From Castellaniella sp034675905 (lineage in GTDB: Bacteria > Pseudomonadota > Gammaproteobacteria > Burkholderiales > Burkholderiaceae_B): a stretch of 64,000 bases of DNA. Each line of letters starts with the position of its first letter. The first letter of the stretch is position 1. The notes under the pieces are model-generated. The model did no database searches, was not told the DNA's origin, and saw nothing but the letters and a program-made list of their open reading frames with translations. This document shows positions 33,045 to 41,788 of the stretch, piece after piece. Both the position numbers and the translations under genes were made by a program. The stretch covers positions 372,001 to 436,000 of the forward strand of contig NZ_JAUCCV010000010.1 in NCBI RefSeq assembly GCF_034675905.1. Direction: 5' to 3'.

Positions 33045-34334
33045 ATGGCTGACATTACCAATACTACGACGGAACCCCACCATCTACTGGCGATTGATGT
33101 GGCCAGGCGGTCCAACGCAGTTCTCGTCGAGTTCGCCACTGGCCAGCAGCGTCGGTTCAGGATGGCGAACAGTGCGTCTGATTTCGAGCGCCTCATCCAA
33201 TTCATCAAAGGTACACCAGGACCATGGCGCGCCGCACTTGAGCCGACCGGCGACTATCATCGTGCCATCGCATATCAGCTGCTACAAGCCGGCGTCGATG
33301 TGGTCACCATCTCCTCCGTCGCGCAAGCCCGATATCGTGAGGCGAAGTTCAATTCCTGGGACAAGAACGATCCGAAGGATGCCGCTGTCATCCTCGACAT
33401 GCTCAAGCACGGCCTGGTGATGCGTTACGTCGACCCGCTGATGGCCGGCCACCACGATCTGCAAGAGCTATCCAAGACCTACTACCAGATCACGCGGGCC
33501 AGGACCAAGGTGTTGCACGCCATCGTCAATCACCATCTACCGCTGTATTTCCCCGAGATGCAGCGGTACTGGAGCACGACGCGCATCGATTGGTGGTTGC
33601 GGTTCATGATCGAATTTCCGACGCCTGCTCACATTCGGCAACTGTCCAAGGAAGCGTTTATCCAGCAGGCTTGGGATGTCGTCGGACGCAAGGTTGAGAA
33701 GACTGCCAAGCTCACCGAGATCTGGACGATGGCTGCACACTCGGCCGCCTTGCCACATGCGCCAGATTGCCTGGCTGTCGAGACATTTCGCATCTCCCTG
33801 CGCCAGGCCCGGTACCTGAACGAACTGCGCCGTAGCCTTGAGCAACGCGCCGTGGATGTGCTGGCCGATAACGAGGACTATGCACAGCTGGTGAGCTTGC
33901 CGGGCATCGGTCCCATCATCGCCTTGACGGTACTTGCCGAGGTAGGCGACATCAGGCGCTTCTCGCATCATCGCCAGCTCCTAAAGTACTGCGGCTTCGA
34001 TCTGGCCAAACTGCAGTCTGGCAACCAACGTGGACGCGAGCAACTCTCTAAGCGAGGCAATGCACGCTTACGGCTTGCATTCTGGCTGGCGGCGGTGATC
34101 GCCATTCGGCAGCGGGAGAACGCGTTCAAGGACAAGTACGATCGGTACATCCGATCAGATCCAGGAAATGCTGATCTGCGCCGCAAGGCGCTGACGGCAG
34201 TCGCAGCGAAGATGGCCCGCGTTGCGTACAGCATCATCAAATCGGGCCAACCCTATCAACGATTTTACGAACAAAGCTTACCCAGCGGATCGATCCCTAT
34301 CAGTAGGGCCGTGGAGGCGCGGATCACCCCGTGA
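33045..34334 (+). CDS. IS110-family transposase (DEDD type)
   Basis: A 429-residue recombinase. The N-terminal RuvC-like DEDD domain has LLAIDVARRSN (first Asp), ALEPTGDYHRAI (Glu) and the pair NDPKDAAVI (Asp-Asp). The C-terminal Transposase_20 domain has LVSLPGIGPIIALTVLAEVG and the conserved-serine region near KYCGFDLAKLQSGNQRG. The frame is intact, so the element may be active. GGAGGACACCGAG precedes the ATG. It lies inside and antisense to the IS3 gene. Members of this family use a bridge RNA from the element's non-coding end. Confidence 0.92.
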   Translation: MADITNTTTEPHHLLAIDVARRSNAVLVEFATGQQRRFRMANSASDFERLIQFIKGTPGPWRAALEPTGDYHRAIAYQLLQAGVDVVTISSVAQARYREAKFNSWDKNDPKDAAVILDMLKHGLVMRYVDPLMAGHHDLQELSKTYYQITRARTKVLHAIVNHHLPLYFPEMQRYWSTTRIDWWLRFMIEFPTPAHIRQLSKEAFIQQAWDVVGRKVEKTAKLTEIWTMAAHSAALPHAPDCLAVETFRISLRQARYLNELRRSLEQRAVDVLADNEDYAQLVSLPGIGPIIALTVLAEVGDIRRFSHHRQLLKYCGFDLAKLQSGNQRGREQLSKRGNARLRLAFWLAAVIAIRQRENAFKDKYDRYIRSDPGNADLRRKALTAVAAKMARVAYSIIKSGQPYQRFYEQSLPSGSIPISRAVEARITP

Positions 34335-34561
34335 CCTCGTAGATAATGCTCGGACCTTCCGCTGGGCCCTCAAGCTGTTTTAAGTACAGTGAAGACCCGT
34401 TGCACATTGCCGGGATCTTGTTTCTACTATGGTCAGCTGACTCGCCCACATGACGCGGAACTTGCTGGATAAGTAGTACGCTCTTTTCATTGAATTGCTG
34501 CCTTTGTGGCCGCATCAGGACTGCCGTTGTCGATTTACCGATCAGACACTTGCATTTAGTA
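34335..34561. other. Non-coding 3' end of the IS110-family element
   Basis: 227 bases after the transposase stop with no gene. In IS110-family elements a non-coding end can encode the bridge RNA that pairs with donor and target. Either this segment or the 89 bases before the transposase could do so. No structure was folded here. Confidence 0.4.
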
Positions 34562-35378
34562 CGTTGTCACAACGAATCGCCAAGGGCTTGCCGCGCCAGG
34601 CAATGATCTGTTTTAACGAGCGGATGACCCGCTCCGAGGGCAAGGAGAAGTCGATTTCGATGCCCAGCGCTTCGCGGTTGAAGTCGTCAATCACGTTGAA
34701 CAGCCGGATACTACGCCCATCGGCCAGTTGATCATGCATGAAGTCCATCGACCAGACGTGATTAGTGGCCGTCGGCACCGTCAGCGGTTCAGGTGCCTGG
34801 CGCACCAGGCGTTTGCGTGGTTTGATCCGCAGGTTCAACTCCAGCTCCCGATAGATGCGATAGATCCGTTTGTGGTTCCAGCCGAACCCCTTCACGTTGC
34901 GTAGATACAGGTAGCACAGTCCAAATCCCCAATTCCGGTGGCTATCCGTCAGGCGTAGCAGCCAGTCGGCGATCTCGTCGTTCTCGGCCTTGTGCTTGCC
35001 CTCATAGCGGTAGCATGTCTGGCTGATGCCAAACGTCTCGCAGGCCAACCGGACCGATATCCCGCGCTCCTGCACGACACGTTGAGCCATCTCGCGGCGG
35101 CGAGATGGCTTCACCACTTTTTTTTCGAGAGCCTCCGCGCGCAGCTCGGCCTTGAGCTTCTCCTCGACGTACATCTTGCGCAGTCGTGCGTTCTCCGCCT
35201 CCAGCTCCTTCATCCGCGACATCATCGGCACATCCATGCCGCCGTACTTGGCGCGCCACTTATAGAACGTCGCGGAGCTGATGCCCAGTTCACGGCACAT
35301 CTCAGGCACCGTGATGCCGGCCTCCACTCGTTTGATCGCGTCCAGGATCTGGCTGTCTGTGAATCGTGATTTCTTCAT
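34562..35378 (-). pseudogene. IS3-family transposase, 5' part (OrfA and most of OrfB in one frame)
   Basis: The HTH_Tnp_1 start MKKSRFTDSQILDAIKRVEA is followed by a leucine-zipper-like helix, then the OrfB half with MAQRVVQERGISVRLACETF, NHVWSMDFMHDQLADGR (first Asp) and LAIRCDN (second Asp), where it stops abruptly. OrfA and OrfB are in one frame across a coding-strand A8 tract (about 35118-35125), the place where related elements use programmed frameshifting. It is interrupted by the IS110-family insertion; the rest is at 32681-32955. Confidence 0.88.
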
Positions 35379-35442
35379 GCTGTAGAACTCCTCAATGAGA
35401 AAATTCTACTTCTGATCTCACCGCCTTTATGGGGGGATTACC

Positions 35443-35670
35443 ATCTGACCTGGTTGGACGTGGCGTATTCGCTCGGGATCAGCCTGCCGAGCGAGCCATG
35501 GGGTCTGTGATGATTGTAGTCCTGGCGCCATACCTCGATGAGCGCTTTGGCATGATCATGCCATCTGATCTGTCCGGAGGGATGGGGCAAGCCCAGTTCG
35601 CCTCCTCAAGTCCAAAGGGTAGATAGCCGATCTCATCGATCACCAGCAGACGCGGCCCGACGATGGCGCG
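35443..35670 (-). pseudogene. Remnants of another IS3 OrfB and of an IS21 IstB, joined
   Basis: Two scraps lie back to back. About 35443-35590 encodes the C-terminus of an IS3-type OrfB (HDHAKALIEVWRQDYNHHRP, HGSLGRLIPSEYATSNQVRW). About 35596-35670 encodes an IS21 helper fragment, RAIVGPRLLVIDEIGYLPFG with Walker B. Both read on the minus strand in different frames. They mark a hot spot that has been hit repeatedly beside the methyltransferase operon. Confidence 0.75.
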
Positions 35671-35671
35671 G

Positions 35672-36373
35672 TTAGGAGCAGCCTGGCAGTGGGAGAAAAA
35701 TGTGAGCAACGCAGATCTTGCCACCGCTCCAAGTCTGGTCGGCTGGCCGTTCGTGTTGAGTATCGAACGCCGCGTGGCTGCCAAAGAGCTCAGAGGGTGA
35801 GCAGACATGCTTGCCGGCTGCATTAGTAACCATGGACAGTGCTGTTTGGACATTCGGCTTTCCAAGATCTGCGGTCAGCTTGCTAATGCAGCCGGCCCGG
35901 TCTCTGAGTGTCATCCCCACCATTGCTGCAAATGGCTGATGCTTGGCGTAGTATCCGTCTACGAAGCGCCCAAGACCTTCTGCACCACGGTATTTCCCGC
36001 AACTGCGCGAGTCGGGCGCGAGCTTCTTGAACTCGAACACCATATCCAGCCGAGGCAACCTGGCATTAGAAAAATAAGTGATATCCAAGCGTATACGCTT
36101 AATGAGCCTCTTTGTCGCAGGATCACGCTCAATGCTGTGACGTTCGTAGCTCCATTGACCAGTCAGGCGCCCGATCGGCCCGCTAGCTTCACTGAGGTAC
36201 CACCAAAAGTTCTCCGTAAGCACCGGCTCGAGCTGGCTGGCCTTGAGATGATCTGGGTAGTCCTTGGTGATGCGATACCAGGTGGCCACCAGGAACTCAG
36301 TGGCTTGGCGAGCCTCGTCCAGTGGAAACATGTCCCGCCAGGGGTCCCGGGGCGTGTTATCCATAGCTATCAT
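35672..36373 (-). CDS. Putative PD-(D/E)XK nuclease partner of the island methyltransferase
   Basis: A 233-residue protein; I do not recognise its family. The middle reads RIRLDITYFSNARLPRLDMVFEFKKL. Asp97 or Asp110 followed by Glu114-X-Lys116 after a hydrophobic strand fits a PD-(D/E)XK active site. GAEGLGRFVDGYYAKHQPFAAMVGM follows, as the later strand/helix pair would. Its ATG overlaps the methyltransferase stop (ATGA), so the two proteins are made together. Restriction-type cleavage is inferred from motif plus partner. The last few codons run up to IS21/IS3 scraps, so the native C-terminus might be slightly altered. Confidence 0.6.
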   Translation of the reverse strand: MIAMDNTPRDPWRDMFPLDEARQATEFLVATWYRITKDYPDHLKASQLEPVLTENFWWYLSEASGPIGRLTGQWSYERHSIERDPATKRLIKRIRLDITYFSNARLPRLDMVFEFKKLAPDSRSCGKYRGAEGLGRFVDGYYAKHQPFAAMVGMTLRDRAGCISKLTADLGKPNVQTALSMVTNAAGKHVCSPSELFGSHAAFDTQHERPADQTWSGGKICVAHIFLPLPGCS

Positions 36374-39300
36374 TTGTTTTCCATGCCTCTGGCATACCGC
36401 ACAATTCGCTCGGCATCTCGCTGAGCCGACCCTGTCATCCAGAATCTGCTTATGAAGGGCTTCAACAGGTAGATGCTGTTGCCGTGACGAATGATGATGT
36501 CGCCCATAACATACAAGGATTCGCCCCAGCTGGCAGGAAGGAGGTCATTGTCTCGAAGCTCATCCAACAGAGCCTTTACGGCAAGGTTTGACTCAGCTGT
36601 CTCAACCTGAGACCGAGCATCTGCGCTGGGTGTCATCCGGACCACGCCAATTGGCCCACGTGCACCGGAAGCATTGAAGACCAGCTCGGACTCAACTGAG
36701 CCTATGCCGCCGGACGCTTTTTGCCATTCACGTAGCTCATAGCACAGGGTGACTCCGTACTGCCGCACCTCTTCCTTAGTGGGACGTCTATGCAGCGCCG
36801 TGTTTAGACCCGAGATCGTGCCCGGCTGCACGCTGTTGATGACCAATGAACTAATTTCTTGGATGCGAGCGCATTGCAGCGGAGTCAACTCAAAGTAGTC
36901 GGCCAGCAAGCTCTCAGCTTCTTGGCGCTTACCCGCGTACAGATTCTCATGAAGTATTGAGGGCATAGCCTCAATGGCACTCAGCAGATAAGCAAGCTTC
37001 TCGATAATGGCAGTTGCGTGCTTAGGATCGCGGTGCTTATCTGGCGCAACAAACGGCAGTGCTTTGAGGTCGCTCAGGCTGACCCGCTCTCGCTCAAACG
37101 CCACCTGATAGGCAGTCATGAGCAGAAAATACCTAGCAAGATCCGATTGCAAGTAGAAGGCAATGAACCGAAGAAGCTTGGCTTCACTCGCCGGCGCAGT
37201 GAGTACACCCATGCTGCTGGTGAAGCAGAAGCGGGCGCTTGAATATGCAGCGCAGACTCTTCTGTCAGGATCCATGCCATCGGTAAACACAACCTTCGGT
37301 ACTTGGCATGCCTTGAGCATTGCCAGAGAGATGCGAGCCACCGTGGGCCATTTCTCTGACGGGAATGGTTTGATGGTCTCCGGGGTTAGGATAGAACCAA
37401 AGCTGCTAAATGATTTGGCATCAAGGAAATCTAAACCCGCCAAAGGTGCCGATGAAACTGGCTTTTCGACAGAGGAGTCTTGGACATGGAAACCCTTCAT
37501 GCTTGACCAGTCCTCGCGCTTTAGCAGTACACCCAACGTTCCCTTCAAGCGTTGCTGGCCAATCATCGCCACATCGTGACTATTTCCCCAAAACAATGTA
37601 GTCAGAAGCTCGTTACTGTAAGACAAGGATTGAGCCCTAATGTCACTACGATCTGCATCATGGATGGTCAAGCGGCCAAAGGCTAAGCTAACGTCCGCCT
37701 TGGGAGCCCAGTAGTCGATTTTCTCATTCCGGGCAGGGGTGAACTGGTCTGCGGGCCGTGACGTGGCCACCATCACCAAGGTCGGTTGACGCGCTGAAAA
37801 GAAAAGCAGCTTGCGGATATCGCCGAAGTTGATCAGTTTTTCGACCCGGTACCTAGCCAGCAGATCGCGTACGAACGTCTTGCTGCTAGGCGCGGCTAGC
37901 AGGCTTACTGGAAGGATGAAGCAGACTCTGCCAGTGGGTACCAAGCAATCCTTAGCCCTAAAGACAAAGGCCGCAGCTGTCTGCCGACGTGGCAGATCGA
38001 CGCCATTGGTGCAGGCCCACGTATCGCTACTTAGATTGACAGTTTTAGGCGGCTCAACCCATGGGGGATTGGAGAGAAAGATAGTGCAAGACGGTCGACT
38101 TGCGCGGGGATTGGACTTATCGAAGAAGTCGCCGTCTATCTCGCCGCCGCGCAGGTTCTTGCCCACCAGCCTCGGTAGCTTGGCCTTCCCCTCGGCGGCC
38201 AAGGCAGCCAGATCTGCCGGCGCCAAGCCCTCCAAGACAGAGAGGTATAGACTGAAGGCAGTAACACGGCACGCCGACAAATTCAGATCTGATCCGAATA
38301 TTGAGCGCTCCAACAGTTCCACACGCTCGCTGAACGAGAGCGGCCCACCCCGACGACCTTGGGCATGGCCGATCAAGCGCCGGAAGGCGGTAGTAAGCAG
38401 GATACCTGAACCACAGGCACCGTCGTAGATGCTCTCATTGAGCAAGTCGGTGGAATCTTGAAAAGCCAGATCCACAGCCAACATCGCCAGATGCCGCGGG
38501 GTGTAGAACGCGCCTACTTCTCTCTTGTTCTCAGACAGGAAAGATTCGTAGATGCCGGAGATCAGCTCAACTGGAATGAAGCGGAAGTCGTAGTGCCAGA
38601 GGCTACGCTGACCACTTTCTAGGTCGTCGCGCCTCAGAAATCCAAGCAGGCTCTCAAACGTGGCAGGCACCAGGCTGCTCCAGAACTGATCCAGGCGCTC
38701 ACCAGGTTCAAGCAGGTCTCCATTAAAATCCTTCTTGAGCTGACGCAGCAACTTGATGATCCCCGCAAGGTTCTTGCTCTCAACAAGTGCACTGAGCTGG
38801 CCAACCTGATGATCGGAGCGGTACTGGTCGCCGATGATGCCTCTGTGCTCCAGGTAGGAGACAAACATCACCTGTGCCATCAGCAGTTGCGCGTCGGTCT
38901 TGGTCAGGCCCTGTTTCTGCAAAACATCAACCATGACCTTCAAGGATCTCAGAAGGACCTGGTCAACCCGGTTCTCTGTTGAGAACCATTCAGGGCGATC
39001 TGCGAACACCGTCCCAGACTGCACATCTGCACTCGAGAACGGGGTCAACACACCCGCTTCTTGACGCGTGAGCACCACGGCCTCTACAGCAGGAGTACTG
39101 ACGGGAAGTGCACATGCGGTGTCCCAATCGACGACCAAGACGATAGAGATCAGGCTCTGATTCCAGATTCGCTCGCGGATACCGTTCAGAATGGCTGCCT
39201 TGTCCGTGCGCCGATCCTTCGCCAGGAAGCAGACGGTAGGAACACCGCCGACGTCAAAAACAGCCCGCGCCTGAATATCTCCATCGGGATCAAGAAGATC

Positions 39301-39417
39301 TTGAATCTCTCGGGCGTACGGATGGTTTCTGGAAATCTTGTCGGGACGGTGAAGATTACCCGCATCCTGCAAGTACCCCCACGCATCGAGCCAGTCGTCT
39401 AGAGCAGCGGTTTTCAC
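36370..39417 (-). CDS. Large N6-adenine-type DNA methyltransferase of an unusual defence operon
   Basis: A 1015-residue protein starting at GTG after AAGGG. An N-terminal domain of about 150 residues (VFDVGGVPTVCFLA, WNQSLISIVLVV) is unassigned. A helical region follows, then GAFYTPRHLA (302-311), motif I DGACGSG (332-338, with Gly where DPACGSG is usual) and motif IV NPPW (450-453). The C-terminal 500 residues would hold target recognition, with AYQVAFERERVSLSDLKALPF as in type I/IIG enzymes. It is coupled to the putative nuclease and divergent from a WYL regulator. Whether cleavage resides in the partner or its own N-terminus is not decided. Confidence 0.8.
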   Translation of the reverse strand: MKTAALDDWLDAWGYLQDAGNLHRPDKISRNHPYAREIQDLLDPDGDIQARAVFDVGGVPTVCFLAKDRRTDKAAILNGIRERIWNQSLISIVLVVDWDTACALPVSTPAVEAVVLTRQEAGVLTPFSSADVQSGTVFADRPEWFSTENRVDQVLLRSLKVMVDVLQKQGLTKTDAQLLMAQVMFVSYLEHRGIIGDQYRSDHQVGQLSALVESKNLAGIIKLLRQLKKDFNGDLLEPGERLDQFWSSLVPATFESLLGFLRRDDLESGQRSLWHYDFRFIPVELISGIYESFLSENKREVGAFYTPRHLAMLAVDLAFQDSTDLLNESIYDGACGSGILLTTAFRRLIGHAQGRRGGPLSFSERVELLERSIFGSDLNLSACRVTAFSLYLSVLEGLAPADLAALAAEGKAKLPRLVGKNLRGGEIDGDFFDKSNPRASRPSCTIFLSNPPWVEPPKTVNLSSDTWACTNGVDLPRRQTAAAFVFRAKDCLVPTGRVCFILPVSLLAAPSSKTFVRDLLARYRVEKLINFGDIRKLLFFSARQPTLVMVATSRPADQFTPARNEKIDYWAPKADVSLAFGRLTIHDADRSDIRAQSLSYSNELLTTLFWGNSHDVAMIGQQRLKGTLGVLLKREDWSSMKGFHVQDSSVEKPVSSAPLAGLDFLDAKSFSSFGSILTPETIKPFPSEKWPTVARISLAMLKACQVPKVVFTDGMDPDRRVCAAYSSARFCFTSSMGVLTAPASEAKLLRFIAFYLQSDLARYFLLMTAYQVAFERERVSLSDLKALPFVAPDKHRDPKHATAIIEKLAYLLSAIEAMPSILHENLYAGKRQEAESLLADYFELTPLQCARIQEISSLVINSVQPGTISGLNTALHRRPTKEEVRQYGVTLCYELREWQKASGGIGSVESELVFNASGARGPIGVVRMTPSADARSQVETAESNLAVKALLDELRDNDLLPASWGESLYVMGDIIIRHGNSIYLLKPFISRFWMTGSAQRDAERIVRYARGMENK

Positions 39418-39462
39418 GGCAAGCCCTTGCTCCGAGTAAATAGTTCTATGTTAACACAATGA

Positions 39463-39490
39463 TTGGGGCAATCAACTTGCGTGCTAATAT
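39463..39490 (+). promoter_or_regulatory. Possible promoter of the WYL regulator
   Basis: TTGGGG (39463-39468) and TAATAT (39485-39490), spaced by 16 bases, form a reasonable sigma70-type promoter for the regulator. The candidate operator dyad begins 4 bases downstream, where bound protein would block transcription. Confidence 0.4.
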
Positions 39491-39493
39491 TTA

Positions 39494-39512
39494 GACGAGG
39501 ATACTACTCGTC
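39494..39512. promoter_or_regulatory. Candidate operator dyad for the WYL regulator
   Basis: GACGAG-N7-CTCGTC, a perfect 6-bp inverted repeat, lies 23 bases before the regulator ATG in the 117-base divergent promoter region. Dimeric WYL repressors of the BrxR/CapW type bind inverted repeats at such places. The assignment is inference. Confidence 0.5.
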
Positions 39513-39534
39513 CTGATGGGGACAAAAGCTGCCG

Positions 39535-40407
39535 ATGATCGAACTCAGTCCAGCTCAGTTACAGCGATTCAGATTCCTGGAAGCCCGACTGCTGTGGGAG
39601 GGCGCATTGCGGCGCAAAGACTTGTGCTCGGCATTCGGGCTGACCCCCAATCACGTGACTCGGGAGATTGGCTGCTACCGCGACCGCTATCCCGGCAACC
39701 TGCTCTATGACACGGAGGCAAGAGCCTGGCGTGCAACCGAGCGCTTCCAGCCCCGCCATGCTTCCGGTGACGCCAAAGAGTATCTAGAACTTCTACTTGC
39801 ATTCTCGCTCGCAGGCGATCCGGCGATCATGGTCGGGACTGGCCCAGCGGTGCCTGTGGAAATGCTCCCTGAGATGGAGGGAAGCGTCAGCGCTGACGTG
39901 CTACGCCCCTTGGTAGCTGCCATTGGTCAACAGCAAGGCGTCGAGATTGTGTACCAGTCCTTTTCAAAGACCACCCCTCAGCGACGCATCATCTGGCCGC
40001 GCACCTTGGTGTACGTTCTCTCACGGTGGCACGTACGAGCCTATGACGAGCGCAGGGTACGCTTTGCCGACTTCGTAGTAAATCGAATCATCCAGTGTTC
40101 TCCGCCCAAAGGCCCTGCGGATCTTCGGACGGCCAGCCAAAACGACATTGAATGGTTACAGTCTATTGAAGTTGCGGTGCAACCAGCCCCTCACCTGTCG
40201 GCTTCCCAGCAAAGTGTGGTGGCAAAGCAATTCGGGATGCGTCAAACGGACGCAGGTTGGAGGTGGTCAGCGAAGGTCCGCCAGTGCATGGTCAAATATT
40301 TCCTGCATCAGCACCGATTAGACCTTCCCACTGAATCTGGCGCGCGCGCTCGAATAGTGCTTTGCGACCCTGCGATAGCCGAAAACCACGCTTTTAGCGA
40401 CGACTAA
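39535..40407 (+). CDS. WYL-domain transcriptional regulator (BrxR/CapW-like)
   Basis: A 290-residue regulator. The N-terminal winged helix (RFRFLEARLLWEGALRRKDL, then HVTREIGCYRDRYP) recognises DNA. The WYL-type domain (about 120-205) has VEIVYQSFSKTTPQRRIIWP and WHVRAYDERRVRFADFVVNR, with a C-terminal WCX-like extension. Proteins of this layout repress BREX, CBASS and other phage-defence operons and may sense nucleic-acid or nucleotide signals. It is divergent from the methyltransferase operon, which it probably controls together with itself. Confidence 0.82.
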   Translation: MIELSPAQLQRFRFLEARLLWEGALRRKDLCSAFGLTPNHVTREIGCYRDRYPGNLLYDTEARAWRATERFQPRHASGDAKEYLELLLAFSLAGDPAIMVGTGPAVPVEMLPEMEGSVSADVLRPLVAAIGQQQGVEIVYQSFSKTTPQRRIIWPRTLVYVLSRWHVRAYDERRVRFADFVVNRIIQCSPPKGPADLRTASQNDIEWLQSIEVAVQPAPHLSASQQSVVAKQFGMRQTDAGWRWSAKVRQCMVKYFLHQHRLDLPTESGARARIVLCDPAIAENHAFSDD

Positions 40408-40554
40408 ACCCCAGAAAACAATACGCTGGCGAGTACACGACTAACTGAAGTGTGGCGCCATTAGTTGCCACTGACACTCGCCCAGTAAATAGTTTTCAAC
40501 CGGCGTTGACACTTACTTCAGATAGCCTCTGCTCGAACCTCGAATGACCGGTCC

Positions 40555-41788
40555 CGGCTGTGGATTCAACTGGTCAATGCAACACAATGACCGCCCCAGG
40601 CGCAAGGAGTATTGGCATGAAGCAAAGACCGCGGACTTACTACACCGAAGTTCAGAAAGCACTGATGTGGGATCGTTGGAAAGCTGGCGGTACCTTGCAC
40701 GAGATCGGCAAGCTGTTTGACCGACCGCATATCTCCATTCACACCATCCTGCGTGCGACGGGTGGCATCCGGCCACCAGCTAGGCATCGGTCTCGCTTCG
40801 CGTTGACCATGCCTGAGCAAGAAGAAATCTCCAGAGCGTTGGCCGCAGGTGAATCCATCCGCTGCGTGGCTCGGCGCTTGAAACGAGTAGCCTCCACCAT
40901 CAGCCGTGAACTCCTACGCAATGGCGGCAAGACTTGCTACCGGGCAGCGAAAGCTGATGAGGCAGCCTGGGAGCGAGCAGGTCGCCCAAAGACGTGTAAG
41001 TTGGCCAGCAATCCGGCACTGGCTCACATCGTGGCGGTTAAATTGCAGAGTCTGTGGTCGCCCGAGCAAATAGCGGGGTGGCGCAAACGAACTTATCCGG
41101 GCGAAAAGGATTTGCAGGTGTCTCACGAAGCCATCTACCGCACGCTCTTCATCCAAACACGTGGGGCCTTGAAGAAAGAGCTTCTGGAGCACTTGCGACG
41201 CACCCGGGGGATGCGTCGCTCGCGCCATTACACCCAGAAGACCCCCATTCATGAGCGAATCGTCGATGCCGTGCCCATCAGCGAGCGACCAGCTTGCATC
41301 GAGGATCGAGCAGTGCCGGGGCACTGGGAGGGCGATCTGTTGTTCGGCGATGCCTACAGCCAGATTGCAACGCTGGTGGAGCGGCACACGCGCTACGTGA
41401 TGTTGGTCAAACTGGTGGATAAAGACTCTTACACCGTAGCTGCGGCACTGGCCAAGCATGCACAGACCTTACCGCAGGAACTCTATCGTTCCTTGACCTG
41501 GGATCGGGGATCGGAAATGGCGGGGCACAAGCGGTTCACTGTGACCACCGACATCCAGGTCTACTTCTGCGATCCGCAGAACCCATGGCAGCGCGGAACG
41601 AATGAGAACACCAACGGCCTACTTAGGCAGTACCTACCCAAGGGCATCGACATCTCGGGCTACTCGCAGGATGAATTGGATGAGATTGCGAGAAAATTAA
41701 ATGAGCGGCCCAGGAAAACCTTGGGGTGCAAAACTCCGGCTGAGATGTTTAACGAGTGCGTTGCATCGATCGGTTGAATCCACAGCCG
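40555..41788 (+). mobile_element. IS30-family insertion sequence
   Basis: A 1.23-kb element bounded by CGGCTGTGGATTCAAC (40555-40570) and its exact complement at 41773-41788. It contains one intact transposase gene. No clear short target duplication was visible on the flanks. Confidence 0.88.
40617..41777 (+). CDS. IS30-family transposase
   Basis: A 386-residue DDE transposase. Helix-turn-helix segments in the first 100 residues (LHEIGKLFDRPHISIHTIL and IRCVARRLKRVASTISRELL) bind the ends. The catalytic core has HWEGDLLFG (first Asp), LTWDRGSEMAGH (second Asp) and NPWQRGTNENTNGLLRQYLP with the conserved Glu. The ATG at 40617 is preferred; an upstream ATG at 40560 would start inside the terminal repeat. 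The frame is intact. Confidence 0.93.
   Translation: MKQRPRTYYTEVQKALMWDRWKAGGTLHEIGKLFDRPHISIHTILRATGGIRPPARHRSRFALTMPEQEEISRALAAGESIRCVARRLKRVASTISRELLRNGGKTCYRAAKADEAAWERAGRPKTCKLASNPALAHIVAVKLQSLWSPEQIAGWRKRTYPGEKDLQVSHEAIYRTLFIQTRGALKKELLEHLRRTRGMRRSRHYTQKTPIHERIVDAVPISERPACIEDRAVPGHWEGDLLFGDAYSQIATLVERHTRYVMLVKLVDKDSYTVAAALAKHAQTLPQELYRSLTWDRGSEMAGHKRFTVTTDIQVYFCDPQNPWQRGTNENTNGLLRQYLPKGIDISGYSQDELDEIARKLNERPRKTLGCKTPAEMFNECVASIG

Larger units (their letters stand above)
32956..34561 (+). mobile_element. IS110-family element inserted in the IS3 transposase gene
   Basis: About 1606 bases containing one intact transposase gene. The IS3 sequence resumes on either side (CCGGGCCGT before, CGTTGTCACAACG after), sharing CGT at the junction. 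The ends are therefore inferred from the interrupted gene rather than from terminal repeats, which many IS110 elements lack. Confidence 0.8.
32640..35442 (-). mobile_element. IS3-family element interrupted by an IS110-family element
   Basis: Matching 14-bp ends, GGTAATCCCCCCAT at 32640-32653 and its complement at 35429-35442, enclose a minus-strand IS3-type transposase gene split by a second IS. Removing the inserted 1.6 kb leaves about 1.2 kb, the usual size of an IS3-family element. No clear target duplication flanks it. Confidence 0.85.

Noticed and set aside
36370..40407. A BREX or DISARM system
   Set aside because: The WYL regulator and methyltransferase hint at these, but none of their hallmark genes (pglZ, brxC, brxL, drmA, drmB) is in the window.
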